From Alkalihalobacillus deserti (GTDB lineage Bacteria; Bacillota; Bacilli; Bacillales; Bacillaceae_D), in contig NZ_JAJAFR010000010.1 in the NCBI RefSeq assembly GCF_020734105.1, positions 1 through 64,000 of the forward strand: DNA of 64,000 nucleotides, written 5' to 3'. Position 1 is the first letter of the stretch. Each line of letters starts with the position of its first letter. Of this stretch, positions 55,577-63,982 are shown piece by piece. A model generated the notes under the pieces. That model was not told the DNA's origin, made no database searches, and saw only the letters and a list, made by a program, of their open reading frames with translations. The position numbers were made by a program, and so were the translations under genes.

Positions 55577-56056
55577 ATGATCGCCCAGATGGAGCAACAC
55601 CCTGTTATGAAAAAGCTTCAGTCAAAACTAGAAATCAATCCTATCCTTGTTTTACATGCGCCTAAGGAATATAAGGAAGCAATGGCTTGTTTTGATGTTG
55701 AGGTCCATACAGAGCTTCAAGAGAATGAGTATGGATTTATTCATGTGTTTGGCACAACAAATGATGATTTGAAAACGAGAGCTACCCAAGTTGTTGACTT
55801 ACTTAAAGAAGATGGTTTACTCTGGCTTAGTTATCCAAAGAAGACGTCAAAAAAATACAAAGGTTCAGATTGTAATAGAGATACGGTTGCAACCTTATTG
55901 GGAGAGCATGGTTTTGAGCCAGTCCGTCAAGTAGCAGTTGATGAGGATTGGTCCGCGTTACGCTTCCGCCATGTTAGCTTGATAAAAACAATGAATAGAA
56001 CATTTGCTGTAACTAAAGAAGGGAAAGAACGAACAAGTAAGGAGGAAACGACATGA
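55577..56056 (+). CDS. DUF3052-like protein
   Basis: AGGAAGG leads to ATG 55577; the open frame extends upstream through the riboswitch terminator and is not credible there. The 159-residue soluble protein resembles DUF3052: a Rossmann-like start LEINPILVLHAPKEYKEAM, a strand-turn DGLLWLSYPKKTSKKYKGSD near residue 90, and the C-terminal VDEDWSALRFRHV block. Function is unknown in the family. It overlaps the nitrilase gene by 4 bases, so the two are co-translated. Confidence 0.75.
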   Translation: MIAQMEQHPVMKKLQSKLEINPILVLHAPKEYKEAMACFDVEVHTELQENEYGFIHVFGTTNDDLKTRATQVVDLLKEDGLLWLSYPKKTSKKYKGSDCNRDTVATLLGEHGFEPVRQVAVDEDWSALRFRHVSLIKTMNRTFAVTKEGKERTSKEETT

Positions 56057-56847
56057 GAATAGCTAGTTATCAAATGGACTTGGTACCGGGCAATCCGTCT
56101 GAAAATAGAAAGAGAGTCCAAGAATGGGTGAAGGAAGTTTGTAAGGAGGGCAATGTCGATGTTCTCGTCCTACCTGAAATGTGGACTACCGCTTATACAC
56201 TTCCTATGTTAGAAAAGATCGTAAAGGCTGATAAAGGAATGACAGAACCCTTCTTAAAAAACCTTGCTAAAACGTTTAACGTAAATCTGGTTGCAGGTTC
56301 TTTTGCTATTGAGGAAGAGGGTAGCATGTATAATCGGTCAATCATCGTTAACCGCGAAGGTTCAATCGTTCATACGTATGATAAAATGCACCTAGTACCG
56401 ATGCTAGACGAACATCTTTACTTAAAAGGTGGTGAAAATACAGGACGTGTCTTTGAATTAGATGGGAAAAAGATGGGGGTCATTATCTGTTATGATTTGC
56501 GTTTTCCTGAATTAATTCGATCACTGGCGTTGCAAGGAGCAGAAGTGGTTTTCGTTGTGGCAGAATGGCCAGAAGCAAGAGCGTCACATTGGGAAATCCT
56601 CCAACAGGCTAGAGCAATTGAAGATCAAGTTTATATAGTCAGCTGTAATCGTGTTGGAACGTATGATGGGGTTTTGTTTGCAGGTCGCTCCATGGTGGTT
56701 AATCCTTGGGGGGAAATGGTCTTCAAAGCTTCTCAAACTGAGGAAGAAACCATTCGTGTAACATTAGATTTAAAAGAGGTTCATCGCATAAGAAAAGAAG
56801 TACCTGTGTTTTCAAGTAGAGTACCAAAGCTATACGAAACGTTTTAA
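56053..56847 (+). CDS. Nitrilase-superfamily amidohydrolase
   Basis: The 264-residue carbon-nitrogen hydrolase has the full Glu-Lys-Cys triad: Glu in VLVLPEMWTTAY (about 42), Lys in YDKMHLVPM (about 114) and Cys in GVIICYDLRFPELIRSLALQ (about 147). The EAWP-like AEWPEARASHWEILQQARAI follows. It is closest to the omega-amidase/Nit2/MtnU group that deaminates 2-oxoglutaramate-type amides. It is coupled to the DUF3052-like gene by an ATGA-type overlap. A TPP riboswitch lies 640 bases upstream of it, which raises a possible thiamine-salvage role, but an internal promoter may separate them. Confidence 0.87.
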   Translation: MRIASYQMDLVPGNPSENRKRVQEWVKEVCKEGNVDVLVLPEMWTTAYTLPMLEKIVKADKGMTEPFLKNLAKTFNVNLVAGSFAIEEEGSMYNRSIIVNREGSIVHTYDKMHLVPMLDEHLYLKGGENTGRVFELDGKKMGVIICYDLRFPELIRSLALQGAEVVFVVAEWPEARASHWEILQQARAIEDQVYIVSCNRVGTYDGVLFAGRSMVVNPWGEMVFKASQTEEETIRVTLDLKEVHRIRKEVPVFSSRVPKLYETF

Positions 56848-56851
56848 AAAG

Positions 56852-56892
56852 AAAAAGGATAACTCAAATTTTCCTGAGTTATCCTTTTTTTA
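56852..56892 (+). terminator. Terminator after the nitrilase gene
   Basis: AAAAAGGATAACTCA pairs perfectly with TGAGTTATCCTTTTT around an 8-base loop. Confidence 0.9.
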
Positions 56893-56963
56893 AAAAGATA
56901 AGAAAGCATAAAATTCGATTGAATACACGATGTGTCTTCAATAAGGATGAAAGACTACTCGAT

Positions 56964-56992
56964 AAGAAAAGACGGCTAGAGCCGTTTTTCTT
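56964..56992 (-). terminator. Terminator of mreBH
   Basis: On the minus strand AAGAAAAACGGC pairs with GCCGTCTTTTCTT, overlapping the end of mreBH. It can act in both directions. Confidence 0.75.
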
Positions 56993-57992
56993 ATACCTTC
57001 TGTAATTTATCAATGAATTTTAAAGAACGCCCTGTACCAATAGCTACAGCTTCTAGTGGGTTAGGAGCTATATGAACAGGAACGAAAATTTCATTTGCTA
57101 ACCATTCCTGCATGCCGTTTAACAAAGCCCCTCCACCAGTAAGGGTAACCCCTTGATCAACGATGTCACCACTTAATTCAGGAGGGCAATCTTCAAGTGT
57201 CGCTCGAATTGATTCAAGAAGTTGAAGCATTCCTTCTTTTAAAGCTTCTTGAATCTCGGTTGATTGTAACGTTACTGTTTTGGGTAAGCCGTGAACAAGA
57301 TCTCGCCCTCTAACTTCCGTTTCCAGTTCTTCATGTGCAATAGGGGCATATCCAATTTCCATTTTAATCCGCTCGGCTGTTCGTTCACCGATAATAATGT
57401 TATAGGTTTTTCGTACATGCTGGATGATGCTTTCGTCAAACTTATCTCCACCGATACGAATGGAATGACAGGTCACAACGCCACCAAAAGAAATAATAGC
57501 GACTTCTGTTGTTCCACCACCGATATCGACCACGACATTGGCAATAGGTTCTTCTACCGTTAAATTGGCGCCAATTGCAGCCGCTAATGGTTCTTCAATG
57601 ATATGAGCATTTTTGGCACCACAGCTTTTAATAGCATCTAGAATGGCGCGACGCTCAACAGAAGTTGAACCAGAGGGCGCACAAACGACGACACTAGGTT
57701 TTCTGATTGATAAGTTAAGCTTTTTACTAGCCTTTTTCATAATAGCTTTAAGCATATGTGTTGTCATATTATAGTCAGCAATAACACCGTCTTTAAGGGG
57801 ACGGACAGTGACGATGTTAGCTGGAGTTTTCCCTACCATATTTTTAGCTTCTAAACCAACTGCTAGTACTTCATTTGTATCTATATTAATAGCAACAACA
57901 GATGGTTCGTTTAGAATAATGCCTTTTTCTTTGCTGTAGACGAGTGTATTCGCTGTTCCTAGGTCTATTCCTATTTCTGCATGTTTCCACAT
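56991..57992 (-). CDS. mreBH: Actin-like cell shape protein MreBH
   Basis: This is an MreB-family actin homologue of 333 residues that forms membrane-associated filaments guiding wall synthesis. Phosphate-binding motifs are [20 protein letters not shown] at the N-terminus and [19 protein letters not shown] near residue 155; [14 protein letters not shown] is the adenosine motif. Sequence and lone position fit MreBH rather than MreB or Mbl. GATGGTGA places the start at ATG 57992; an in-frame ATG at 58004 is also possible. MreBH is known to position the LytE hydrolase in B. subtilis. Confidence 0.92.
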   Translation of the reverse strand: MWKHAEIGIDLGTANTLVYSKEKGIILNEPSVVAINIDTNEVLAVGLEAKNMVGKTPANIVTVRPLKDGVIADYNMTTHMLKAIMKKASKKLNLSIRKPSVVVCAPSGSTSVERRAILDAIKSCGAKNAHIIEEPLAAAIGANLTVEEPIANVVVDIGGGTTEVAIISFGGVVTCHSIRIGGDKFDESIIQHVRKTYNIIIGERTAERIKMEIGYAPIAHEELETEVRGRDLVHGLPKTVTLQSTEIQEALKEGMLQLLESIRATLEDCPPELSGDIVDQGVTLTGGGALLNGMQEWLANEIFVPVHIAPNPLEAVAIGTGRSLKFIDKLQKV

Positions 57993-58167
57993 TTTTTTCA
58001 CCATCTTTTGTGTTTTAGTTTAGGCTGGTACTGATTGTAACAGTAAAAGAAATGTAAACATAGATGACTGTGTGCTCATCTTCTATGTAATAATATGAGA
58101 AAAATATGGGACTAGTAAGGTATTTTGACGAATTTCAGGTTTTTATGAGACTTTAGTTGGATTTTAT

Positions 58168-58213
58168 AAAAAAAGTGACGAAAAAGGACGTAGAAAGACC
58201 TTTGATGTCACTC
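58168..58213 (-). terminator. Terminator of the YflJ-like gene
   Basis: On the minus strand AGTGAC pairs with GTCACT, with further pairing inside, followed by seven T residues. Confidence 0.65.
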
Positions 58214-58249
58214 TTTAAAAAAATACATGAAAGATTGTAAAAGTTAAAA

Positions 58250-58378
58250 TTATTTATTCTCTTTATAAAGATTTGCTAAAACGTGGGCTTTATACTGTTC
58301 AATTTTACGGCCTTCAATATACCGAATTCCTTTGTCTTTAAGCTTCTGAACATACCAACCTTTACTACCAATATACAT
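58250..58378 (-). CDS. YflJ-like 42-residue protein (DUF2639)
   Basis: A small gene reads MYIGSKGWYVQKLKDKGIRY, then IEGRKIEQYKAHVLANLYKE and NK. Conserved WYVQKLK and RKIEQYKAHVLANLY match the short DUF2639 proteins typified by B. subtilis YflJ. GGGTGTTGTACAG is only a weak ribosome binding site before ATG 58378. It is soluble and basic; function unknown. Confidence 0.8.
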   Translation of the reverse strand: MYIGSKGWYVQKLKDKGIRYIEGRKIEQYKAHVLANLYKENK

Positions 58379-58409
58379 CTGTACAACACCCTTTCGTAAA
58401 ACAAAACAA

Positions 58410-58447
58410 ACAGAACGAGTAAGCTTATGGCTAACTCGTTCTGTTTT
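58410..58447. terminator. Hairpin between divergent small genes
   Basis: ACAGAACGAGT pairs perfectly with ACTCGTTCTGT, with TTTTAT after it on the plus strand and TTTGTTTTG after it on the minus strand. Confidence 0.6.
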
Positions 58448-58570
58448 ATAGGAGTGAAATCCCTGACTTCTACATATATATGCAGGGAAGCGTAAGATAA
58501 TGCTTAAGTAAATAAAAAAGTTTTCGATGGAGGGAGAAAAACAATTAATGGAGCTTATTGATTTTATTAA

Positions 58571-58612
58571 AGAAAAAGGAGATGAAAACTTGCATTGTTT
58601 TCATCTCCTTTA
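58571..58612 (-). terminator. Terminator of ptsG
   Basis: AAAGGAGATGAAAAC pairs perfectly with GTTTTCATCTCCTTT around a 7-base loop and runs into TTCTTTAAT on the minus strand. Confidence 0.88.
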
Positions 58613-58641
58613 ATATGTTATATTTTTCTCTGTTTCAGAAA

Positions 58642-60675
58642 TTACTTTTGTTTAATGGAAATAACAGCTTTTTCATCTAGTTCAACTTCTTGTTGTTCTT
58701 TATTGATTTGGATGTATTCACCTTCTGCAAGGTTTGTAAATACAATCGGTGTAATGGTTGAGGTTGCATTTTCTTTAATATAGTCTAAATCAAAGCGGAG
58801 AAGTTCTTGTCCTTGTTTGATCTTATCATCTTGTTTAACAAGGGTTTCAAACCCTTTACCCTTTAAGTTAACGGTATCAAGACCAACATGGATCAAAATT
58901 TCTTTTCCTTCATCTGATAAGATACCAATTGCGTGTTTCGTAGGGAACAAGTTAATGATGGTACCTGAAACAGGTGACTTAACAAGTCCTTCTGTCGGTT
59001 CGATCGCAAAACCGTCACCCATCATTTTTCCTGAGAATACTTGGTCAGGAACTTCAGTAATAGGAAGTACTTTTCCTGCAATTGGAGAAACAAAAGAAAT
59101 ATCTCCTACAACTGCTTCGTTTGATGTTGCTTCTTCCGTTGGAACAGGTGTACGGCCACTAATAATATCTTGCATTTGTGTTTTAATCTGGTCGGAACGA
59201 GGTCCGAAAATTGCTTGGATATTATTACCCATTGTCATTACGCCAGAAGCGCCAAGCTTCTTTAAAGTGTCTTTCTGTACTTTTTCTACATCATTCACAC
59301 TTACACGAAGACGAGTAATACAAGCATCTAAATTCGTTAAATTTTCTTGGCCACCTAAAGCTTTTAATACTTCATAAGGTAACTCGGACGTATTGCCAGT
59401 GGATGCCGACTTATCGTCTTCAGCCATAGCTTCACGACCCGGAGTCATTAAGTTCCACTTCTTAATAGCAAAACGGAAACCAAAGTAATAAATAACAGCG
59501 AAAACAAGGCCGACTGGAATAACGAGCCACCAATCCGTTCTGTTCGGTAATACCCCAAATAATAAGAAGTCAATTACTCCACCAGAGAACGTCATCCCAA
59601 TTTTTACGTTAAGAATTTGCATAACCATAAACGATAAACCTGCAAAAAACGTGTGAATCGCAAAAAGGACAGGAGCAACAAATAAGAAACTAAATTCAAT
59701 TGGTTCTGTAATACCAGTTAAGAAGGAAGTTAAAGCGGCAGAACCCATGATACCTGCAACAATTTTCTTTTGCTCTGGACGTGCACAGTGATAAATGGCT
59801 AATGCCGCAGCAGGTAGACCAAACATCATGAATGGGAACTTGCCTGTCATAAATGTACCAGCTGTTAATTCAGCACCGTCACGAATCTGTGCGAAAAAGA
59901 TTCGTTGATCACCGCGAATAATTTCTCCAGCTGCATTTGTGTATTGACCAAATTCAAACCAGAATGGTGAATAGAAAATGTGATGAAGTCCAAATGGAAT
60001 TAGTGCACGTTCAATCATACCGAAGATGAAAGCTGATACGGTTTGATTCGTTTCAACCATTAGGTAAGAAAGATTATTTAATCCAACTTGAATCGTTGGC
60101 CAAACAAAGTATAAGGCGAGACCTAATAGTAATCCGAAAAATGCGGTTGCGATAGGAACAAATCGCTTTCCTGCAAAAAATCCCAGATAAGATGGTAGCT
60201 CGATGTTAAAGTATTTTTTATACGTATAAGCGGCGAGCAAACCAGCTATGATCCCTCCAAATACCCCCGTTTGTAAAGTAGGAATACCTAGTACATAGGA
60301 AATCCCTGGATCTCCGGCGACCATTTCCTGTGTCCATTCACCGTAGCCTCCAATGACACTCATGGTCACATTAATAATTAAATAACCAATAAGAGCAGCA
60401 AGGCCGGCAACCCCATCTCCATTTGAGAGGCCGATGGCAACCCCTACAGCAAACAAAAGAGCTAAGTTTGCGAAAACAATATCACCAGCATTTTCCATAA
60501 TGCTAGCAATCATGATAATCCAGTCTGCATTAAGAGCAGGGATACGAGCCACTAAATCCGGATTTTGAAGAGCATTACCAAATGCAAGCAAAATACCAGC
60601 AGCGGGCAGTAATGCAACTGGAAGCATAAGTGCTTTACCAACACGTTGTAAAACACCAAACGAATTTTTAAACAT
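58642..60675 (-). CDS. ptsG: PTS glucose transporter EIICBA
   Basis: PtsG imports and phosphorylates glucose. The 677-residue protein has EIIC (residues about 1-415, with [15 protein letters not shown] and [15 protein letters not shown]), EIIB (about 430-510, phosphoryl-Cys in [13 protein letters not shown]) and EIIA (about 530-677, phosphoryl-His in [13 protein letters not shown]). All three domains are present, as in Bacillus PtsG. AAGGAGGAATCATT precedes ATG 60675. Expression is controlled by the GlcT antiterminator encoded upstream, through the leader hairpin at 60724-60828. Confidence 0.94.
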   Translation of the reverse strand: MFKNSFGVLQRVGKALMLPVALLPAAGILLAFGNALQNPDLVARIPALNADWIIMIASIMENAGDIVFANLALLFAVGVAIGLSNGDGVAGLAALIGYLIINVTMSVIGGYGEWTQEMVAGDPGISYVLGIPTLQTGVFGGIIAGLLAAYTYKKYFNIELPSYLGFFAGKRFVPIATAFFGLLLGLALYFVWPTIQVGLNNLSYLMVETNQTVSAFIFGMIERALIPFGLHHIFYSPFWFEFGQYTNAAGEIIRGDQRIFFAQIRDGAELTAGTFMTGKFPFMMFGLPAAALAIYHCARPEQKKIVAGIMGSAALTSFLTGITEPIEFSFLFVAPVLFAIHTFFAGLSFMVMQILNVKIGMTFSGGVIDFLLFGVLPNRTDWWLVIPVGLVFAVIYYFGFRFAIKKWNLMTPGREAMAEDDKSASTGNTSELPYEVLKALGGQENLTNLDACITRLRVSVNDVEKVQKDTLKKLGASGVMTMGNNIQAIFGPRSDQIKTQMQDIISGRTPVPTEEATSNEAVVGDISFVSPIAGKVLPITEVPDQVFSGKMMGDGFAIEPTEGLVKSPVSGTIINLFPTKHAIGILSDEGKEILIHVGLDTVNLKGKGFETLVKQDDKIKQGQELLRFDLDYIKENATSTITPIVFTNLAEGEYIQINKEQQEVELDEKAVISIKQK

Positions 60676-60723
60676 AATGATTCCTCCTTATAGTTGTAGT
60701 TTTAATCGTTAATTGAATATTAT

Positions 60724-60828
60724 GCAACAAAAAAAGACATGAGCGGTAGGATAAATTACATTTAATAAAAATAAGAAATAATCCTATTTTTATTAAATGT
60801 AATCGTTTCCTTTCCTCTCATGCCTGCG
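60724..60828 (-). promoter_or_regulatory. GlcT-controlled leader terminator (RAT region)
   Basis: The ptsG leader can fold into a long hairpin: CATGAG (60816-60821 on the minus strand) with CTCATG (60738-60743), and inside it a perfect 19-bp stem between 60755-60773 and 60785-60803, followed by TCTTTTTTTG. The sequence GGCATGAGAGGAAAGGAAAC at its 5' side is where the ribonucleic antiterminator would form when GlcT binds. The exact RAT boundaries are inferred. Confidence 0.75.
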
Positions 60829-60865
60829 TTATCAGTAACACGTAAAAAAGAATATGATAGTATTG

Positions 60866-61696
60866 TTATTGCTTTGAAAATCGCTGTAGATGCATTGTAA
60901 GATAAACAGCCTCAGCTTCTGGAATCGTCTTTTTTATAGATTGTTGCATAATTTTCATCAATTTCCATGACAAATTGTAGCATATTGGATATTCCGCTTG
61001 CAACACCTTTTTTAGGGGTTCTTGATTTTCCGTGTATTGGTCTTTGTTGATACGTTCAATAGCGTGATGGAGATGGCGAACAAGCCTGAGGTAATTAATA
61101 TTCTTTCGATCCATCTCAATTTGGAGTGATTCCTCGATAACACGGATTAACTCAGCAATTAATTGTGTGTGCCGATTCACTTCCTGAAGGGATCTCCTCG
61201 TTAAGGCGCTATGAATATGCAAAGCGACAAAGCCGATTTCATCAGGTGGAATGTCAATATTTAACTGTTTATTTAAATAATCGATTAATTCATTGGCAAC
61301 TGTGAATTCTTTTGGATAAGCAAGTTCTGTTTCAGAGAGGAATGGATTTTTTATATCCAACCCTTGTTTTACTCGCTTAATAGCATAGAATAAGTGGTCT
61401 GTCAGAGTAATATGAATGTGCTCATGAAGGCGATTTGAAAACCTTTCTTCCACAATTTCAATAATGTCGTTCATAAGACCGATGAAATTTTCATCAACAT
61501 AATCAAGGAGTCGTTTGTATTGTTCTTGATCTTTCGCTTCTCTTAAAACAAAAAACTTTTCAGCCTGTTCCCCAGCAACAGATTCCCCAGTCTTTTTTCC
61601 GAACCCTAATCCTTTTCCGATTAAGACGACTTCCTCATAATCTGGATGTTCTGCAACGAGGACATTGTTATTTAATACTTTCTTCACTATTAACAT
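60866..61696 (-). CDS. glcT: Transcription antiterminator GlcT
   Basis: GlcT is a BglG/SacY-family protein of 276 residues: CAT RNA-binding domain (1-60, VKKVLNNNVLVAEHPDYEEV, GKGLGFGKK), then two PTS regulation domains with phosphorylatable His residues (LHEHIHITLTDHLFYAIKR, EIGFVALHIHSA, HLHHAIER, VYLTMHLQRF). It lets RNA polymerase pass the ptsG leader terminator when glucose is transported. GAGGAGGAGCACC precedes ATG 61696. Confidence 0.94.
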   Translation of the reverse strand: MLIVKKVLNNNVLVAEHPDYEEVVLIGKGLGFGKKTGESVAGEQAEKFFVLREAKDQEQYKRLLDYVDENFIGLMNDIIEIVEERFSNRLHEHIHITLTDHLFYAIKRVKQGLDIKNPFLSETELAYPKEFTVANELIDYLNKQLNIDIPPDEIGFVALHIHSALTRRSLQEVNRHTQLIAELIRVIEESLQIEMDRKNINYLRLVRHLHHAIERINKDQYTENQEPLKKVLQAEYPICYNLSWKLMKIMQQSIKKTIPEAEAVYLTMHLQRFSKQ

Positions 61697-61887
61697 GGTG
61701 CTCCTCCTCTCATAAGAACGTTGATGAATTTTGTCGAATTATGTGTTATTCTCCTTGTTAATCTTAGCTTGTAAAGGCTTACTAGTCAATTAACTGCTTC
61801 TATTTCATGTGATTGTAAAAAACAGTCGCATTTTTAGGATAAATCGACTACGATGAAGATTGAATTTACCGTTAGGAGCTGTTTTTA

Positions 61888-62643
61888 GTGAAGAACGCTT
61901 TGAGTTATGGAGAGTTGAGAAGCAAGGTAGAAGAGATAAATAAACGTCAGTATGATTATGAACCTCCTTTTCTAGATGTTGTTGATCAAATTTTAGATGA
62001 TAGTGAAGGCAAGCATGTTAAAAATGTCCTAGTAGAGGCATTTGAAAAGCTGTTGTCTCAAGTTAATGTCGAAATAGACAAAATTGAAAATGAGATCAAT
62101 ATAAGCTCATCATGTAAATCTGGATGTACACACTGTTGCTTTTTTCCGGTTATCATGACTCGCCTTGAAGCAAAGTTAATGATATTGTACATTAACCAAT
62201 TGCCAGAGGAAAGAAAGCAAAAAGTTATAGAACAAGTATCTTCTTATGTGGAGAACTATTCGTCGGAGATAAACGATATAAAGCAAATTAACTTTAAAGA
62301 AGATGACTCATTTAAATTGAAATACAAAAAATTAGGAATCCCATGTGTGTTTCTAGATCAGCAGACAAAACGATGCACGGTCTATGAGATTAGACCAATT
62401 CCTTGTCGTACGTATGTGAACTATGTAGATGTCAGTGTTTGCTCAAATGAACATCTGCCGAAGGAACCGCTTAACTTCGAATTTATGCAACGTTTTTATA
62501 TTCAGGGAATGGATGAAGTAATTCAAGAAATACTCGAGGTGGTTGAGGCCCGGTCCCTTGGTTTTTCTTATCCTAGTGATGCTGAAGAAGTCAATTATCT
62601 ACCGATCTTACTCCAAGAAGAGTTAGAAGCTAATTTAAAATAA
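61888..62643 (+). CDS. YkgJ-type cysteine-cluster protein
   Basis: The 251-residue protein has the CxxxCxxCC pattern of the YkgJ zinc/iron-chelating family (CKSGCTHCCFFPVIMTRLEA near residue 76) and a second Cys group, IPCVFLDQQTKRCTVYEIRP then PCRTYV and VSVC, near residues 151-190. The first 60 residues are charged and helical. GTG 61888 lies 8 bases after TAGGAGC. The metal centre is inferred; function is unknown. It is monocistronic. Confidence 0.82.
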   Translation: MKNALSYGELRSKVEEINKRQYDYEPPFLDVVDQILDDSEGKHVKNVLVEAFEKLLSQVNVEIDKIENEINISSSCKSGCTHCCFFPVIMTRLEAKLMILYINQLPEERKQKVIEQVSSYVENYSSEINDIKQINFKEDDSFKLKYKKLGIPCVFLDQQTKRCTVYEIRPIPCRTYVNYVDVSVCSNEHLPKEPLNFEFMQRFYIQGMDEVIQEILEVVEARSLGFSYPSDAEEVNYLPILLQEELEANLK

Positions 62644-62774
62644 CAGGAATAACTTTTGCCCAACTAGCTAATGGAAGAAGTCACTTCGTAATAAATTATC
62701 GTGATAAATAAGGATCGACTTACTTATTCGAGAGTTTTGTTTAGTTTTCAGATTTATTGCTGAAGTCTTCTGAT

Positions 62775-62872
62775 GGAAGTCATTTTCCATAAAAAGAACC
62801 CCACTTTTTATGAAGTAAGGAAGTCATTTTTCCATAAAAAGAAACCCCACTTTTTATGAAAAAATGACTTTA
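62775..62872. repeat. Tandem copy of a palindromic unit
   Basis: GGAAGTCATTTTCCATAAAA with AGAACCCCACTTTTTATGAA (62775-62815) is repeated as AAGTCATTTTTCCATAAAAA with GAAACCCCACTTTTTATGAA (62821-62860). The second unit ends in AAAATGACTT, making a nearly perfect 21-bp inverted repeat across 62821-62871. The rest of 62644-63051 holds no gene; TATGATTAAAAT near 62922 may be a -10 element. Confidence 0.75.
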
Positions 62873-63051
62873 ATAAAATTTTCTAAATCTTTTTCGTTTA
62901 GTATGTGCATTACTCGTGGTATGATTAAAATATGGTGGATAGTTATTCTAATTCGAGGTTTCTAGCATAGGCTTAGTTACTATAACCATTGAATGTTACT
63001 CGCTGTCTTTTGATGATTTCCAGATAGAATGTTTTTCGGGAGGGATTGTTG

Positions 63052-63387
63052 GTGGAGAAGAAAGAAGTTTGTACGTATTTTGAAGATCGAGTGTTAAAAG
63101 CCAAAAATCAATTTGAACGAACGGTTGATTGTAAGCATACGGAGTTTGATGATCTTTATCCGTATATGACGGAACAGCCTCAATTTTTCTGGTATAAACG
63201 CTATGTTGCATGGCAGGAATTACTGACAGTAGTGAAGATTGCTGAAGATATGGAAGTAGAGTGGAAAGATTTGTTTTTAGAAAAACAAGCTGCTTTTGTT
63301 GAAGGTAGAGTGCTTGATGCAAAAGTATTAGATGATTGGTATGAAGAACAGGAAAAGTTAGAAACTGAGTCTTCTAAAAATGAATAA
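63052..63387 (+). CDS. Uncharacterised 111-residue protein
   Basis: GGGAGGG at 63038-63044 best fits GTG 63052 among three adjacent possible starts (TTG 63046, TTG 63049, GTG 63052). The protein is small, acidic and helical, with an aromatic centre, YPYMTEQPQFFWYKRYVAWQ, and a charged C-terminus. No family recognised. A terminator follows at once. Confidence 0.65.
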   Translation: MEKKEVCTYFEDRVLKAKNQFERTVDCKHTEFDDLYPYMTEQPQFFWYKRYVAWQELLTVVKIAEDMEVEWKDLFLEKQAAFVEGRVLDAKVLDDWYEEQEKLETESSKNE

Positions 63388-63394
63388 TTTATGG

Positions 63395-63428
63395 CCCCCT
63401 AAGTTATTTTAGGGGGATGTTTTTTTTG
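63395..63428 (+). terminator. Intrinsic terminator
   Basis: CCCCCTAA pairs with TTAGGGGG around a short loop and is followed by ATG and eight T residues. Confidence 0.88.
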
Positions 63429-63441
63429 AGAGGAAGGGAAT

Positions 63442-63663
63442 AGGAGGAAAAAGTTCTCATTAGTAATCTTGTTTTTAGTTTTGATTACTACAGCTTGTCA
63501 ATCAATTGTAGAGAATCAACGAAAAGCAGAGGATCTAGCTTTAAATATCGAGGAAATAAAGAGTGTTCCGGAAAAGGAAACTGATGAAAAGGTAATAGAA
63601 AAAATGACAATATTATTTGACTGCAAATGAAAATCGTCAACCACTTCAGTGGGGTAGAATGTA
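63442..63663 (+). pseudogene. Lipoprotein gene without start codon
   Basis: One frame reads RRKKFSLVILFLVLITTACQ, a lipoprotein signal with lipobox TTAC, then SIVENQRKAEDLALNIEEIK and a stop after ILFDCK. There is an AGGAGG at 63442-63447 but no ATG, GTG or TTG in this frame before the signal sequence. Beyond the stop a shifted frame continues LTANENRQPLQWGRM. A lost start and one frameshift indicate a dead gene of unknown family. Confidence 0.6.
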
Positions 63664-63699
63664 GATGAAACAAAGATACATACGGATGAAAAGTAGTTG

Positions 63700-63732
63700 A
63701 AAAGAGAAGGTCACCATGGCCTTCTCTTTTTC
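63700..63732. terminator. Bidirectional terminator
   Basis: AAAAGAGAAGG and CCTTCTCTTTT pair perfectly around TCACCATGG. It serves the convergent genes on both sides. Confidence 0.85.
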
Positions 63733-63982
63733 AGTTCAATGTAATATGCGAGTCGCGATGTTGATAGATGCCATCGAGTTTGTCACCAATATCTTCTTCA
63801 ATCTCTTGGTTTGATGGAAGAGAATCATAACTCTCAATGATCGTGAACGTTTCCAGGCAGAGAAGGTGGTACGGGAATTTTTCACCACAATCTTCAATAA
63901 TGGCGTAAAGTTTATTTCCTTTTGTGCTTATAAGGTCACCAGGCTCTTTAATTGAACGTTTGCGATTAATAGTTACATTCAT
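63731..63982 (-). CDS. Uncharacterised 83-residue protein
   Basis: GAGGTG, 9 bases ahead, selects ATG 63982; the frame is open to 63994. The protein is acidic and looks like a small beta-barrel followed by a short helix: KEPGDLISTKGNKLYAIIED then FPYHLLCLETFTIIESYDSL. No known family recognised. The C-terminus overlaps the shared terminator. Confidence 0.6.
   Translation of the reverse strand: MNVTINRKRSIKEPGDLISTKGNKLYAIIEDCGEKFPYHLLCLETFTIIESYDSLPSNQEIEEDIGDKLDGIYQHRDSHITLN

Noticed and set aside
58549-58614. 21-codon frame MELIDFIKEKGDENLHCFHLL with GGAGGGAG upstream
   Set aside because: It runs straight through the ptsG terminator hairpin and looks like a remnant or chance frame; too weak to call a gene.
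58817-59377. 186-codon plus-strand frame inside ptsG
   Set aside because: Antisense to the EIIB/EIIA region of ptsG; low-complexity Ser/Pro-rich composition typical of a shadow frame.
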